Part shown: positions 1-12,317 of the stretch, in pieces
How positions within the stretch are numbered: the first letter of the stretch is position 1
Layout: every line of letters starts with the position of its first letter
Source of the DNA: Bradyrhizobium sp. AUGA SZCCT0176
GTDB taxonomy: Bacteria > Pseudomonadota > Alphaproteobacteria > Rhizobiales > Xanthobacteraceae
Length of the DNA stretch: 64,000 bases
Direction: 5' to 3'
Assembly: GCF_018130145.1 (NCBI RefSeq)
Contig: NZ_JAFCMB010000003.1
Span: forward strand, 496,001 to 560,000
Made by a program: the position numbers and the translations under genes
The notes under the pieces: generated by a model
The model's input: only the letters and a program-made list of their open reading frames with translations
What the model was told of the DNA's origin: nothing
Database searches by the model: none

Positions 1-364
1 CGTTGACGCCGTCGCCAAAGATGTCGTTGTCCTCGACGATTATGTCGCCAAGATTGATGCCGATCCGGAACTGTATCCAGCGCGCCGGCGAGACGTCGGC
101 GTTGCGCCGCGCCATCCGGCGCTGAATCTCGGCAGCACACAGCACGGCATCGGCGACGCTGCGGAATTCGACCAGCATGCCGTCGCCGGTGGTCTTGATG
201 ATGCGGCCATGGTTCTTCGTGATGACCGGATCGATGAGTTCGATCCGGTGGGTCTTGAGACGGGCAAGCGTCCCCGTCTCGTCAACCTCCATGAGCCGGC
301 TATAACCGACCATGTCGGCGGCAAGGACCGCTGCGAGCCTTCGCTCTGGTCCAGGCACGTCCAT
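1..364 (-). CDS. Class III adenylate/guanylate cyclase, N-terminal part (cut by window edge)
   Basis: The reading frame is open from an ATG at 362-364 down to base 1, so only about 121 N-terminal residues are visible and the stop lies outside. They form the start of a class III cyclase catalytic domain: the opening ERRLAAVLAADMVGYSRLM carries the first metal-binding aspartate, followed by a TTGDGMLVEF segment with the second. Family members convert ATP (or GTP) to the cyclic nucleotide. In rhizobia this domain is often followed by TPR or other sensor domains, which cannot be judged here. No membrane segment precedes the domain, so a cytoplasmic enzyme is likely. Confidence 0.85.
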   Translation of the reverse strand, partial: MDVPGPERRLAAVLAADMVGYSRLMEVDETGTLARLKTHRIELIDPVITKNHGRIIKTTGDGMLVEFRSVADAVLCAAEIQRRMARRNADVSPARWIQFRIGINLGDIIVEDNDIFGDGVN

Positions 365-438
365 TTCCAGGTTCCCTTGCGGGCAGCCTAACAGAGGCGG
401 AGCCGTGGCCCAAGCTGGTTTCCCCGGAAGTGCCTGCT

Positions 439-538
439 AGAGCGTTTTCCAGCGAAGTGGACGCCGGTTCGCGTCAAGAAAACGCGTCAAACCAAGAATC
501 CAGAGCCCCGTTCCGATTCCATCGGAACGGGGCTCTAG
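439..538. repeat. Dispersed repeat, gaaaacgcgtc/gccccgttcc type
   Basis: This intergenic element holds a long perfect hairpin (502-536) and a gcgttttc...gaaaacgc segment. A diverged relative of its left part occurs at about 60842-60930. Elements of this type recur in Bradyrhizobium intergenic DNA, as far as I recall; the copy number here cannot be judged. Confidence 0.6.
502..536 (-). terminator. Strong hairpin downstream of gapR
   Basis: Bases 502-517 and 521-536 form a perfect 16-bp inverted repeat with a 3-nt loop, 10 nt past the gapR stop codon. On the minus strand it is followed by a moderately T-rich stretch. It probably ends or stabilises the gapR transcript, although it is also part of the dispersed repeat. 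Confidence 0.55.
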
Positions 539-546
539 CTGGCGCC

Positions 547-819
547 TCACAGCATCCCGAGCGCCTGCATGTAGGTTTCCAGAATCGTCTCCTGCTCGGC
601 GCGCTCATTGGCGTCCTGCTTGCGCAGGCGAACAATGGTGCGCAGCGCCTTGACGTCGTAACCATTGCCCTTGGCTTCGGCATAGACGTCGCGGATATCG
701 TCGGAGATCGTCTTCTTTTCCTCTTCCAGCCGTTCGATGCGCTCGACGATGGCCTTGAGCTGGTCTTTTGCGAACTTCGTCGCGGGTTCTTCCTGGACGG
801 CGGCGGCAGAGTTGGCCAT
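547..819 (-). CDS. gapR: GapR family nucleoid-associated protein (DUF2312)
   Basis: The 90-residue product is almost entirely charged coiled coil ([19 protein letters not shown]) followed by [20 protein letters not shown]. This is the signature of DUF2312, whose Caulobacter member GapR binds overtwisted DNA ahead of replication and transcription and stimulates type II topoisomerases. The length matches the family (about 80-90 aa). The start is an ATG with GGAGTACCCG just upstream, and the gene stands alone between repeats. Identification as GapR rests on family knowledge; essentiality in this organism is inference. Confidence 0.92.
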   Translation of the reverse strand: MANSAAAVQEEPATKFAKDQLKAIVERIERLEEEKKTISDDIRDVYAEAKGNGYDVKALRTIVRLRKQDANERAEQETILETYMQALGML

Positions 820-974
820 CGGGTACTCCTGAGTGGAACTGAATGGTAGGCTGAAAGATCAAGCGCCGCACGCTTCACCGCGCGGCGCTTTCTGAGATTG
901 ACCCTCAAGAGTGCGGCGCCTTGCGTCAAGGCACCATCGCGCTCATCCACAGCGCGCCCACAGGAAGGTACATT

Positions 975-1073
975 GTAGCCCGGATGAGCCAACGGGTCGC
1001 GCGAATGCGCGCCCGATGACAGGCTCCGCGACATCCGGGACGGAGGCACGATCTTCCCGGATATCCGGGCTAC
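975..1073. repeat. Dispersed REP-like palindrome (gtagcccgg ... ccgggctac)
   Basis: The element is bounded by the inverted 9-mers gtagcccgg (975-983) and ccgggctac (1065-1073) and fills most of the gap between gapR and the DUF1244 gene. A more perfect relative lies at 16415-16499. No coding potential is visible. Confidence 0.7.
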
Positions 1074-1089
1074 GAAGCGCGCCGACGCT

Positions 1090-1392
1090 CTAATGCCCGC
1101 TATGGGTCTTCTTCATCGCCTCCAGCTTCTCGGGACTGGCGGTGCCCTGAAACTTCGACTTCCAGGTCTCATAGGGCATGCCGTAGACCGCCTCGCGGCT
1201 CTCATCCTTGCTGATCGCCACACCTTTGCCGTCGGCCGCTTCCTTCATCCAGTTCGACAGGCAGTTGCGGCAGAAGCCGGCCAGGTTCATCAGGTCGATG
1301 TTCTGGACGTCGGTCCGGGTGCGCAGGTGCTCGACCAGGCGCCGGAAAACGGCGGCTTCCAGTTCTGTTCTGGTTTTGTCGTCAATTGTCAT
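1090..1392 (-). CDS. DUF1244 domain protein
   Basis: This encodes a 100-residue protein. The frame is open further upstream, but the conserved part begins at MTIDDKTRTELEAAVFRRL, so the ATG at 1390-1392 was chosen. The hallmark is NLAGFCRNCLSNWMKEAA with its CRNC pair, then a YGMPYETWK motif, typical of DUF1244, a short helical family common in alphaproteobacteria. The CxxC-like pair suggests metal or redox chemistry, but the role of the family is unknown to me. The nearest genes are not obviously related. Length agrees with the family. Confidence 0.85.
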   Translation of the reverse strand: MTIDDKTRTELEAAVFRRLVEHLRTRTDVQNIDLMNLAGFCRNCLSNWMKEAADGKGVAISKDESREAVYGMPYETWKSKFQGTASPEKLEAMKKTHSGH

Positions 1393-1589
1393 GGCTTGGT
1401 CCCGCAGGGTTATTCCTGAGCATATTGATATCAGGTGGGAATTGTCACAGATTTTGCCATATCGGCGCGCAAACCAGCGCGGACCGGGTTGAATCCGGAC
1501 GTCCCGCATCGTGGGAAACGCGCTTGCCGGGCGTTGACAGCTCCCGCCGGGCAAGCGAAATCGTCAATGATTTGATATAGCTTCGCCAT

Positions 1590-2174
1590 ATGATCGGAAC
1601 AGATTCTCTGCCTTCACGCCTCTTCCCCGCTCGCCTGACCGCCGGCCTCCTGCCGGCGCTGGCGTTGGCGGTGATGGGCCTGTGGAACAGTTCCGCGGCT
1701 GCTGACTTTCGCCTCTGCAACAACACCTCGAGCCGGGTCGGCATCGCGCTCGGCTACAAGGACGCCGAGGGCTGGACCACCGAGGGCTGGTGGAACGTCT
1801 CCTCGCGCAGTTGCGAGACGCTGCTGCGCGGAACGCTTGTCGCACGGTTCTATTATATCTACGCGCTCGACTATGACCGCGGCGGCGAATGGTCGGGGCA
1901 GGCCTTCATGTGTTCGCGTGACAAGGAATTCACCATCAAGGGTACCGAGAATTGCCTGGCGCGCGGTTTTGACCGCACCGGGTTCTTCGAGGTCGACACC
2001 GGCGAACAGAGAGCATGGACCGTGCAATTGACCGAAGCCAATGAACAACCCGCGCAGCAGCGCGTGCCGGGGATTCCGGGAACGGTCGGTCCCGGTGGTG
2101 TACCGGGCCTGTCGCCGGGCGGACCGCCGCAAGGCGGATCCGGGCAGCCGCCAGCTTCGGCGCCCAAGCAATGA
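1590..2174 (+). CDS. Secreted DUF1036 protein
   Basis: The 194-residue protein has an N-terminal signal peptide (basic start, hydrophobic stretch about residues 15-35, cleavage near AAA-DF). It is followed by a DUF1036 domain (about 37-150) recognisable by DFRLCNNTSSRVGIALGYKD and the W-rich GWTTEGWWNV. The last 45 residues are a Pro/Gly-rich low-complexity tail. The function of DUF1036 is unknown; export to the periplasm is inferred from the signal. Its stop overlaps the start of pyruvate kinase by 4 nt (ATGA), so the two are translationally coupled. No strong Shine-Dalgarno sequence precedes the ATG at 1590. Confidence 0.85.
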   Translation: MIGTDSLPSRLFPARLTAGLLPALALAVMGLWNSSAAADFRLCNNTSSRVGIALGYKDAEGWTTEGWWNVSSRSCETLLRGTLVARFYYIYALDYDRGGEWSGQAFMCSRDKEFTIKGTENCLARGFDRTGFFEVDTGEQRAWTVQLTEANEQPAQQRVPGIPGTVGPGGVPGLSPGGPPQGGSGQPPASAPKQ

Positions 2175-3607
2175 GGCGCCTCCGTCGTATCAAGATCCTC
2201 GCCACCCTCGGCCCGGCATCGTCGGACAGCGCGATGATTCGCAAGCTGTTCGAGGCCGGCGCCGATGTGTTCCGCATCAATATGAGCCACACCTCGCACG
2301 ACAAGATGCGCGAACTGGTCGCGACCATTCGCAATGTCGAGAGCAGCTACGGCCGGCCGATCGGCATCCTGGTCGATCTGCAAGGACCGAAGCTGCGTCT
2401 TGGCTCGTTCAATGAAGGCGCCACCCAGCTCAAGAACGGCCAGAGTTTTGTTCTGGATTCCGACAAGGCACCGGGCGACAACAGCCGCGTCCAGCTACCG
2501 CATCCGGAAATCCTGGCGGCGCTGCGGCCGGGTCACGCATTGCTGCTCGACGACGGCAAGGTGCGGCTGATCGCCGAGGATACCTCGCCCGATCGCGCGG
2601 TGACGCGGGTGGTGATCGGCGGCAAGATGTCGGACCGCAAGGGCGTCAGCCTGCCCGACACCGACCTGCCGGTCTCGGCGATGACGCCGAAGGATCGCGC
2701 CGATCTCGAAGCGGCGGTGACGACGGGGATCGACTGGGTCGCGCTTTCCTTTGTGCAGCGCGCCGAGGACGTCAATGAGGCCAAGCGGCTGATCCGCGGC
2801 CGTGCCGCCGTGATGGCCAAGATCGAAAAGCCGCAGGCGATCGACCGGCTCGGCGAAATCCTCGAGGTCTCCGACGCGCTGATGGTGGCGCGGGGCGATC
2901 TTGGCGTCGAACTGCCGCTGGAGCGGGTGCCCAGTCTTCAAAAGCAAATGACGCGCATGGCGCGCCGCGCCGGCAAGCCGGTGGTGATCGCAACCCAGAT
3001 GCTGGAATCGATGATCCAGGCGCCGGTGCCGACGCGCGCCGAAGTCTCCGACGTCGCGACCGCGGTCTATGAGGGCGCCGACGCAATCATGCTGTCGGCG
3101 GAATCCGCCGCCGGCAAATTCCCGGTCGAGGCGGTCTCGACCATGAACCGCATCGGCGAGGAAGTGGAGCGCGATCCGACCTATCGCTCGGTGCTGACGG
3201 CGCAGCGGCCCGAGCCGGAGCAGACCGTCGGCGACGCCATCGCGGACGCCGCGCGGCAGATCGCCGAGACGCTGGAATTATCCGCGATCATCTGCTGGAC
3301 CAGTTCGGGCTCGACCGCGATCCGCGTGGCGCGCGAACGGCCGAAGCCGCCGGTGGTGGCGATTACGCCGAACCTGGCGACAGGGCGCAAATTGTCTGTC
3401 GTGTGGGGCGTGCATTGCGTGGTCGCCGAAGACGCGCACGACCAGGACGACATGGTCGATCGCGCCGGCTCGATTGCGTTCCGCGACGGCTTCGCCAAGG
3501 CGGGCCAGCGCGTGATCATCGTCGCCGGCGTACCGCTCGGCATCGCCGGCACCACCAACATGGTGCGCATCGCCTATGTCGGCCCGGAAGGCAAAGCGGA
3601 TAAGTGA
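2171..3607 (+). CDS. pyk: Pyruvate kinase
   Basis: The 478-residue enzyme transfers phosphate from phosphoenolpyruvate to ADP, the last step of glycolysis. Visible motifs are KILATLGPAS at the N terminus, DLQGPKLRLG, the catalytic lysine segment MAKIEKPQAI, MVARGDLGVELPLE, and TQMLESM followed by PTRAEVSDVA for cation and substrate binding. The C-terminal alpha/beta regulatory domain is complete, and the length is normal for the family. The ATG overlaps the stop of the DUF1036 gene, which implies one operon; a link between a secreted DUF1036 protein and pyruvate kinase has no obvious metabolic reason. Confidence 0.97.
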   Translation: MRRLRRIKILATLGPASSDSAMIRKLFEAGADVFRINMSHTSHDKMRELVATIRNVESSYGRPIGILVDLQGPKLRLGSFNEGATQLKNGQSFVLDSDKAPGDNSRVQLPHPEILAALRPGHALLLDDGKVRLIAEDTSPDRAVTRVVIGGKMSDRKGVSLPDTDLPVSAMTPKDRADLEAAVTTGIDWVALSFVQRAEDVNEAKRLIRGRAAVMAKIEKPQAIDRLGEILEVSDALMVARGDLGVELPLERVPSLQKQMTRMARRAGKPVVIATQMLESMIQAPVPTRAEVSDVATAVYEGADAIMLSAESAAGKFPVEAVSTMNRIGEEVERDPTYRSVLTAQRPEPEQTVGDAIADAARQIAETLELSAIICWTSSGSTAIRVARERPKPPVVAITPNLATGRKLSVVWGVHCVVAEDAHDQDDMVDRAGSIAFRDGFAKAGQRVIIVAGVPLGIAGTTNMVRIAYVGPEGKADK

Positions 3608-3625
3608 CGGCGTGCCCTTAGCGCC

Positions 3626-3726
3626 GTCATTCCGGGATGGTCCGAGGACCAGACCTCAGGGGCGCAATTTCGCCCCGGGGAATCTCGAGATTCCGGGTTC
3701 GATGCTTCGCATCGCCCCGGAATGAC
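3626..3726. repeat. Dispersed palindromic repeat (gtcattccgg ... ccggaatgac)
   Basis: The terminal inverted repeats gtcattccgg and ccggaatgac enclose smaller hairpins (gcgcaatttcgc; gatgcttcgcatc). It sits between the convergent pyk and osmC genes and may serve as a terminator. A second member is at 36320-36413. Confidence 0.75.
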
Positions 3727-3730
3727 ATGA

Positions 3731-4156
3731 TCACTGCAGCGTCGCGTCCAGCGTGATCTTGGTATTCAGCAGCTTCGATACCGGGCAGCCGGCTTTTGCC
3801 TTGCCCGCCAGTTCCTCGAACTTCGCCTTGTCGGCGCCGGGAATTTTCGCATTCAACGTCAGATGCACCGAGGTGATGGCAAAGCCGTCGCCTTGTTTCT
3901 CAAGCGTGACGTCGGCCTTGGTTTCCATCTGCTCGGCGGTGAGCTTGGCTTCACCGAGGATCAGCGACAGCGCCATGGTGAAGCAGGCGGCGTGCGCGGC
4001 TCCTATCAATTCTTCCGGGTTCGAGCCCGGCTTGCCCTCGAAGCGGCTGGCGAAACCGTAGGGATAGTCGTTCAGCGCGCCGCTCTTGGTCGAGATCGCG
4101 CCCTTGCCGTCCTTGATGCCGCCCTGCCATTTGGCCGAGCCTGATGTCGTCGTCAT
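3731..4156 (-). CDS. osmC: OsmC-type peroxiredoxin
   Basis: This 141-residue thiol peroxidase reduces organic hydroperoxides. The sequence follows E. coli OsmC closely: TKSGALNDYPYGFASRFEG, NPEELIGAAHAACFTMALS with the peroxidatic Cys58, and KAGCPVSK with the resolving Cys124. The ATG at 4154-4156 was chosen because AAGGAG lies 7 nt upstream; a start five codons earlier would use the Shine-Dalgarno as coding sequence. The gene stands alone. Related families (Ohr) differ at the N terminus, where this protein has the OsmC-like strand. Confidence 0.93.
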   Translation of the reverse strand: MTTTSGSAKWQGGIKDGKGAISTKSGALNDYPYGFASRFEGKPGSNPEELIGAAHAACFTMALSLILGEAKLTAEQMETKADVTLEKQGDGFAITSVHLTLNAKIPGADKAKFEELAGKAKAGCPVSKLLNTKITLDATLQ

Positions 4157-4280
4157 GGAATGCTCCTTCACGCGTGAATACCGATCACGCCCAATTTGGC
4201 GGATGGTTGCGTCAGAGCGATGTCAATTGCCGGTGATATCAGCGCAAACGCGTTCCGCGTTTGTCGCGAGCGATCATGCC

Positions 4281-4955
4281 CTACGCGCCCACCAGCGCCT
4301 TGGCCGGCAGCACCGCCTGCACCACGAGGCCGCGAGCGCGGGCGTCCATGACGCCGACCGCGCGCAACGCCAATAGCGTCACGGTCTGCACGGCGTCACG
4401 CAGTTTTGCGGAATCGTCCATATTGTCCGGGGCCAGCGGGCCGACCAGCGCCTCGTGCAATGCGCCGAGCAGCGCGGTGGCGGCGAGCGCGGTATCCTGC
4501 GCCGGCAGATGTCCGGCACGCACGGCCGCCTCGATCCTTGCTGCGATCTCGCCGGAGATTTCGCGGCGGCTGGCGAGCCGCGAAGCCGACACGTCGACAT
4601 CGACCGGCTCCGCCAGAATCCCCCAGGCGAGCTTGCGCTGTGACAGCACATGGACGGCAACCGTCGTGACCGCCGCGGCCAGCGCCGAGGACGGCCCGGG
4701 CGCTGCCTCCGCCGCGCGGCGGATCGCGGCCAATTCGTCGCGCGAGACTTCGGCGATCAATTCGGAAATCAGTTCGGCCTTGGACGGGAAATAGCGATAG
4801 ACGGTTCCGGCCGCGACATTGGCGCGGACCGCCACGGGGGCGATCTGCACCGCCGCCATGCCGCCGTCCGCCGCAGCGTCCCGCGCCGCCGCCAGAATGG
4901 CGCTGCGCCGCGCCGCCAGCCGCTTCACCACTTGCTGGGTTCGCCGATAGACCAT
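4281..4955 (-). CDS. TetR family transcriptional regulator
   Basis: The roughly 224-residue regulator has its N-terminal helix-turn-helix at about residues 36-57 (VRANVAAGTVYRYFPSKAEL, the classical TetR recognition helix). A C-terminal all-helical ligand domain lacks features that name a subfamily. The start was placed at the ATG 4953-4955 preceded by GGGGAAG; an upstream ATG five codons earlier is also possible, and the frame stays open to 5063. It is divergent from the PAP2 gene, whose promoter region it could control. The ligand is unknown. Confidence 0.85.
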   Translation of the reverse strand: MVYRRTQQVVKRLAARRSAILAAARDAAADGGMAAVQIAPVAVRANVAAGTVYRYFPSKAELISELIAEVSRDELAAIRRAAEAAPGPSSALAAAVTTVAVHVLSQRKLAWGILAEPVDVDVSASRLASRREISGEIAARIEAAVRAGHLPAQDTALAATALLGALHEALVGPLAPDNMDDSAKLRDAVQTVTLLALRAVGVMDARARGLVVQAVLPAKALVGA

Positions 4956-5217
4956 GGCGCGCTTCCCCATCCCCGGGCGCGTCCGCACCCGGGAGGGGTT
5001 GCAAGATCGCGCTGCTTCAATGTTTTGAGCAATTGTCCCCAATCGCTTTGAAGAACTGAACAACTATTCAGGCCAGAAGACAAGAAGCAAATATGACGGT
5101 ATGGGACACAAATGCCCGCTGAACGCAGCGTCTAATTGGTGGGCCGATAACCATAGCCGTTTCCCGAATATTAAGCCTTCCCGCGCAACTGTGCCCTACA
5201 ACCTCGCAGGGTGCGGC

Positions 5218-6195
5218 ATGGTCAATTCGAACGCTTTCACGGCCTGGCGGCTGTTTCAGCTGAACTGGATTCCGATTGCTGCCATGGGCGCCGTGGTGCT
5301 GCTCGGGGGCGCGCTCTGCGGTTTCACGATAAAACCGCTCGCGCTGGCCGTAACTCTGGGGATCGTGGCGGCATTGGCGCTGATCGCCTACCTCCATGCC
5401 TTCGCCAAGGGCGATCAGGCGGATCCCAAGCTGATCTTTCCACTGGGGGCGATTTCCCAGCTGCTGTTGATCGCGACGATCATGGGACCGCTGACCTACG
5501 TCGCTGCTGTGACCAACTGGCCGCTGCAGGACCGCGCCTTGCTCGCGATCGATCGCGCCATGGGCATGGATCCGGAAATGATCGCGCGATACGTCAACGA
5601 CCGTGAGTGGCTGGGCGCTTTGCTGGTGCGCAGCTACACCCTGATCAAGATCATCCTGCTCGCGATCCCGCTCGTTCTTGCCCTGACATCGCGATTTGTG
5701 CGGCTGCAGGTGTTCGTGCTTGCGTTCAGCCTGACGCTGATCATGACGCTCGTGATTTCGACGTTCACGCCGGCGGTCGGAACTTACTACGGCCTCAACA
5801 TCGACCCTGCGCAATTCTCGTCGCTGGATGCCTCGATGTATCAGGCGCAGCTGCGCGACATCCTGGCGCTGCGCGACGGCTCGCTGCGGCATCTCGAATT
5901 GCTCAAGATCACAGGCATCGTATCCTTCCCGAGCTTCCACGCGGCATCCGCCGTGCTCTACATCTGGGCGCTTTGGCCGGTGCGCTATGTTGGAGGGGCC
6001 GCCGTCGTCCTCAATATCCTGATGATGGCTTCGACGCCGGTGATCGGCGCCCACTACATGATCGACGTGTTCGGCGGTGTCGCGCTGGCCGTGATCGGCA
6101 TCTGCCTTGCCAAATACCTCGTGAACATCGTGGTGCCCGCGTCGTCGAAGGCACAGGCCGCGCCGCAGGTAGCTCTGGTGCCGGCATTGGATTAG
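5218..6195 (+). CDS. PAP2 family membrane phosphatase
   Basis: The product is about 325 residues with roughly six membrane segments. The C-terminal half carries the phosphatidic acid phosphatase signature: PSFHAAS near residues 238-244 (with the catalytic-motif histidine) and GAHYMIDVFGG near 276-286. The first signature motif (KxxxxxxRP) is not obvious, which is common in the inositol-phosphorylceramide-synthase-like branch. A substrate such as a lipid phosphate or a polyprenyl diphosphate is inference. The ATG at 5218 was preferred over 5101 because the conserved hydrophobic part begins soon after it; the choice is uncertain. Confidence 0.8.
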   Translation: MVNSNAFTAWRLFQLNWIPIAAMGAVVLLGGALCGFTIKPLALAVTLGIVAALALIAYLHAFAKGDQADPKLIFPLGAISQLLLIATIMGPLTYVAAVTNWPLQDRALLAIDRAMGMDPEMIARYVNDREWLGALLVRSYTLIKIILLAIPLVLALTSRFVRLQVFVLAFSLTLIMTLVISTFTPAVGTYYGLNIDPAQFSSLDASMYQAQLRDILALRDGSLRHLELLKITGIVSFPSFHAASAVLYIWALWPVRYVGGAAVVLNILMMASTPVIGAHYMIDVFGGVALAVIGICLAKYLVNIVVPASSKAQAAPQVALVPALD

Positions 6196-6393
6196 CCCGC
6201 CATCGTCGTGCTTTGCGATGGTAAATTCTGACTAAAACGCTTGTCCGCCCGGTTAACGGCTTCTTCGCCAAACATCGTCATTGTCAGGCGCGTGAGCCCG
6301 CAATTCACCAAAATGTATCGCGGCCATGGTCAGCTGGCGAAAGTTCCTGCGGCACGCCGTGCCTGTCAAACCAACGAGCCGGCCCAAAATCCG

Positions 6394-7911
6394 ATGACCA
6401 TTTCCTTCGCCAATCCGATTGTTAATGGCGCCAGTGTCCGCAGCCTCGGGCGCGTGCTGATTCCGCTGTTGACCGGGCTCGTCGCCTATCTGATCTTCCT
6501 GTCGCTCGGGGAAATCCTGCTGCGGGATTCCGACACGCTCTGGCAGATCAGGATCGGGCAGTGGATCGTCGAGAACGGCGCCGTGCCCTACACCGACGTT
6601 CATACCTTCACCCGGTTTGGTGAACCCTGGATGTCGAGTTCCTGGCTGTCCCAGGTGCTCTATGCCGTTTCCTATGAATCTTTAGGTTGGGCCGGCCCGG
6701 TCATCCTGACCTCGCTCGCGATCGGGGCGACGGTCACGATCTTCATGTACCTGTTTGCCGACTATCTCGACCCCACCCGCGCGATCCTGCTGGTCACGCT
6801 TGCGGTGCTGGAGTCGGCGACCCACTTCCTGGCACGCCCCCACATGCTGGCGTTCCCGTTCATGGTCGCGTTCCTCGGCGGGCTGCTGGCGGCCGCAGAT
6901 CGCCGGAGCGCGCCGTCATGGTGGCTGCTGCCGGTGCTTGCCCTTTGGGCCAATCTGCACGGCGGTTTTGTTCTCGGACTGGCACTGATCGGACCGATTG
7001 GCCTGGAAGCGCTTTGGAGCTGCGAACGCAAGGACCGCATCAGGCTGACGATGCAATGGGCGATGTTCGGTGTTGCCGCCGTCGCGGCGTGCTGCTGCAC
7101 CCCCTATGGCTGGAACACGCTGATCGGCGCGGCAAAGATCCTCAGCCTCGGCAAGCTGCTGTCCATGATCTGGGAATGGATGCCGGCCAATTTCGCCACC
7201 TGGAGCTTTTTCGAATTCACGCTGCTCGGCCTGATCGGTCTCGGCTTCTATCGAGGCCTCTCATTGTCGGTGCCGCGAATCATCCTGCTGCTCGGCCTGC
7301 TCTGGATGGCGCTGTCGCATTCCCGGAACATCGAAATCTTCGCCTTCATCGCGCCACTGGTCGTGGCCAAGCCGTTTGCCGAGCAGTTGGGAACGCTGCG
7401 CACGGCGATGGTGCCCGTTCGGGAAGGGCAGTCGCGGGCGCCTGTCGTGATGCTTGCCGCGCTCGCGGTGGCGGTGGCCGGATGGGCATCGACGCAAGTG
7501 TTCATCGCGCACCACCCGTTCTCGTTCCTGCCGTCCCAGACGCCGGTCGCAGCGGTGGGCGTCCTGCAGAAGCGGCAGGCTCAGCGCATCTTCAGCACGT
7601 CGCCGTTTGGCGGCTATCTGCTGTCTCGCGACATCAAGGCCTTCATCGACGGCCGCGCCGAACTCTATGGCGAACAGTTCGTCCTTGACTATTTCGACGC
7701 GGTCACCGCCAAGGACGTCAACATACTGCTCGCCACGCTCGACAAGTATCAGATCGACGCAACCTTGCTGGGGCCGGATTTGCCGGCCACCAAGGTGCTG
7801 GATCATATCGCGGGCTGGAAACGACTGTACACGGATGACATTGCCGTCATCCACGTCCGCGACGATCAGCGCAAGGCCGCTCCATCTTCCGCGCCGGGCT
7901 CGTCGAACTGA
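6394..7911 (+). CDS. Polytopic membrane protein, GT-C glycosyltransferase-like
   Basis: The product is about 505 residues from the ATG at 6394, with around ten hydrophobic segments over residues 15-400 and a soluble C-terminal part. The first loop contains LLRDSDTLWQIRIGQWI, an acidic loop after the first membrane helix that resembles GT-C (PMT/ArnT-like) glycosyltransferases. The C-terminal region (FGGYLLSRDIKAFIDGRAELYG) is like the extracytoplasmic tail of such proteins. The frame extends back to a TTG at 6241 and an ATG at 6313 without a good ribosome site, so the start is unsure. The neighbouring PAP2 protein would fit a lipid-linked sugar pathway, but this is inference. Confidence 0.6.
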   Translation: MTISFANPIVNGASVRSLGRVLIPLLTGLVAYLIFLSLGEILLRDSDTLWQIRIGQWIVENGAVPYTDVHTFTRFGEPWMSSSWLSQVLYAVSYESLGWAGPVILTSLAIGATVTIFMYLFADYLDPTRAILLVTLAVLESATHFLARPHMLAFPFMVAFLGGLLAAADRRSAPSWWLLPVLALWANLHGGFVLGLALIGPIGLEALWSCERKDRIRLTMQWAMFGVAAVAACCCTPYGWNTLIGAAKILSLGKLLSMIWEWMPANFATWSFFEFTLLGLIGLGFYRGLSLSVPRIILLLGLLWMALSHSRNIEIFAFIAPLVVAKPFAEQLGTLRTAMVPVREGQSRAPVVMLAALAVAVAGWASTQVFIAHHPFSFLPSQTPVAAVGVLQKRQAQRIFSTSPFGGYLLSRDIKAFIDGRAELYGEQFVLDYFDAVTAKDVNILLATLDKYQIDATLLGPDLPATKVLDHIAGWKRLYTDDIAVIHVRDDQRKAAPSSAPGSSN

Positions 7912-7921
7912 CGCCCGGCTC

Positions 7922-9052
7922 TCACTCCCAGGTCAGCGCGCCACCGTTCTGATATTCAATGACGCGGGTCTCGAAGAAGTTCTTTTCCTTCTTCAGGTCC
8001 ATCGCTTCCGACATCCATGGGAACGGGTTCTCGGTCTCGTCGAACACCCGCGCCAGCCCAAGCTGCGCGCAGCGGCGGTTGGCGATGAAGTGCATATAGG
8101 TTTCGCACAGCGCCGCGTTCAGCCCGAGAAAGCCGCGCGGCATGGTGTCCCGGCCGTAGCCGGCTTCGAGTTCGGCCGCGGTGCGCACCATGTCACGAAC
8201 CTCGTCCTGGAACGCCTTGGTCCACAGATGCGGATTCTCGATCTTGATCTGGTTGATGACGTCGATGCCGAAATTCAGGTGAATGGATTCGTCGCGCAGG
8301 ATGTACTGGTACTGCTCGGCAATCCCGACCATCTTGTTGCGGCGGCCGAGCGACAGGATCTGCGCAAAGCCCGTGTAGAACCACATGCCCTCGAAGATCA
8401 CATAGAAGGCGACGAGGTCGCGCAGGAATGCCTGGTCGGCCTCCGGCGTTCCGGTCTTGAAGTCGGGATCGTCGAGATGCTGGGTGTGCTTCAGTGCCCA
8501 CGCCGCCTTGTCGGTAATCGACGGCACCTCGCGGTACATGTTGAACAACTCGCCCTCGTCCAGCCCCAGGCTCTCCACGATGTATTGGAAGGTGTGGGTG
8601 TGCACCGCTTCCTCAAACGACTGCCGCAGCAGATATTGCCGGCATTCCGGATTGGTCAGATGGCGGTAGATCGCCAGCACGATGTTGTTGGCGACCAGGC
8701 TCTCGGACGCCGCGAAGAAGCCGAGATTGCGCTTGATGGCGCGGCGCTCGTCCTCGGTGAGGCCGTCGCGCGACTTCCATAGCGCGATGTCGGCCTGCAT
8801 CGAGACTTCGGTCGGCATCCAGTGATTGTTGCAGCCGGCGAGATATTTCTCCCACGCCCATTTGTATTTCAGCGGCAGCAATTGATTGACGTCGGCGCGG
8901 CAATTGATCATCCGCTTGTCGTCGACCGACACACGGCCGCCGCGGCGGTCGATGGTACCGAGCCCGGTTTGATCGGCCTCGGCAGGAGGTGATGCCGCAA
9001 AGGACGGCGGCGCGTGAGATGCGGGCGCGGAAGGTTCGGACCAGTCGAGCAT
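7922..9052 (-). CDS. nrdB: Ribonucleotide reductase class I, beta subunit
   Basis: The 376-residue small subunit carries the di-iron centre and radical for ribonucleotide reduction. Typical segments are [33 protein letters not shown] (iron ligands), [16 protein letters not shown] and [18 protein letters not shown]. It ends in a Trp-Glu tail of the kind that docks to the alpha subunit. The ATG at 9050-9052 has AGGAAA upstream and lies 29 nt after the nrdA stop, so nrdA and nrdB form one operon behind the cobalamin riboswitch. The first about 40 residues are Pro/Ala-rich and variable. Confidence 0.95.
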   Translation of the reverse strand: MLDWSEPSAPASHAPPSFAASPPAEADQTGLGTIDRRGGRVSVDDKRMINCRADVNQLLPLKYKWAWEKYLAGCNNHWMPTEVSMQADIALWKSRDGLTEDERRAIKRNLGFFAASESLVANNIVLAIYRHLTNPECRQYLLRQSFEEAVHTHTFQYIVESLGLDEGELFNMYREVPSITDKAAWALKHTQHLDDPDFKTGTPEADQAFLRDLVAFYVIFEGMWFYTGFAQILSLGRRNKMVGIAEQYQYILRDESIHLNFGIDVINQIKIENPHLWTKAFQDEVRDMVRTAAELEAGYGRDTMPRGFLGLNAALCETYMHFIANRRCAQLGLARVFDETENPFPWMSEAMDLKKEKNFFETRVIEYQNGGALTWE

Positions 9053-9081
9053 TTGATTTATTTCCTGATGTTTCTTGCTGC

Positions 9082-11997
<2,916 letters not shown>

Positions 11998-12123
11998 CGG
12001 CAGACCCCGTGGTGTTGTTGAGGCCGGATGTCTTTGGGGACGCTGCATCGAATGCGCGGCGGCAAACGCCGGCATGGATCTGCAAGCGACCGCCGGGACA
12101 CCCCGCCCGTGGACGTTTTTTTC

Positions 12124-12310
12124 GGTGTCGCGGCAGGTCTCCTGGCTCGCAGGTCGTCGTTATTCCCTGTCTTCCCAATGCGAAGCCGCATCAGTGACGT
12201 AAAGGCGGGAACAACTCACTGCTTACAGTTGCGGGGGCAGCGTCGGAATTTCGCGCCCTTTGGCGCAATCACCGACTTCCCTCTTAGCCACCATGACTTG
12301 CGTCGTGATG
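12124..12310 (-). promoter_or_regulatory. Cobalamin (B12) riboswitch upstream of nrdAB
   Basis: Read on the minus strand, the leader contains AAGAGGGAAGTCGGTG, a variable stem, the invariant core GCTGCCCCCGCAACTGTAAG and the closing GCGAGCCAGGAGACCTGCC. These are the conserved blocks of the cobalamin aptamer. About 130 nt remain between it and the nrdA start, including the element CGGGCGGGGTGTCCCGG (minus-strand sequence of about 12094-12110) that also follows the metE riboswitch. Class I reductase genes under B12 riboswitches are known in bacteria that also hold a B12-dependent reductase; binding adenosylcobalamin would lower expression. Confidence 0.92.
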
Positions 12311-12317
12311 GACCGTG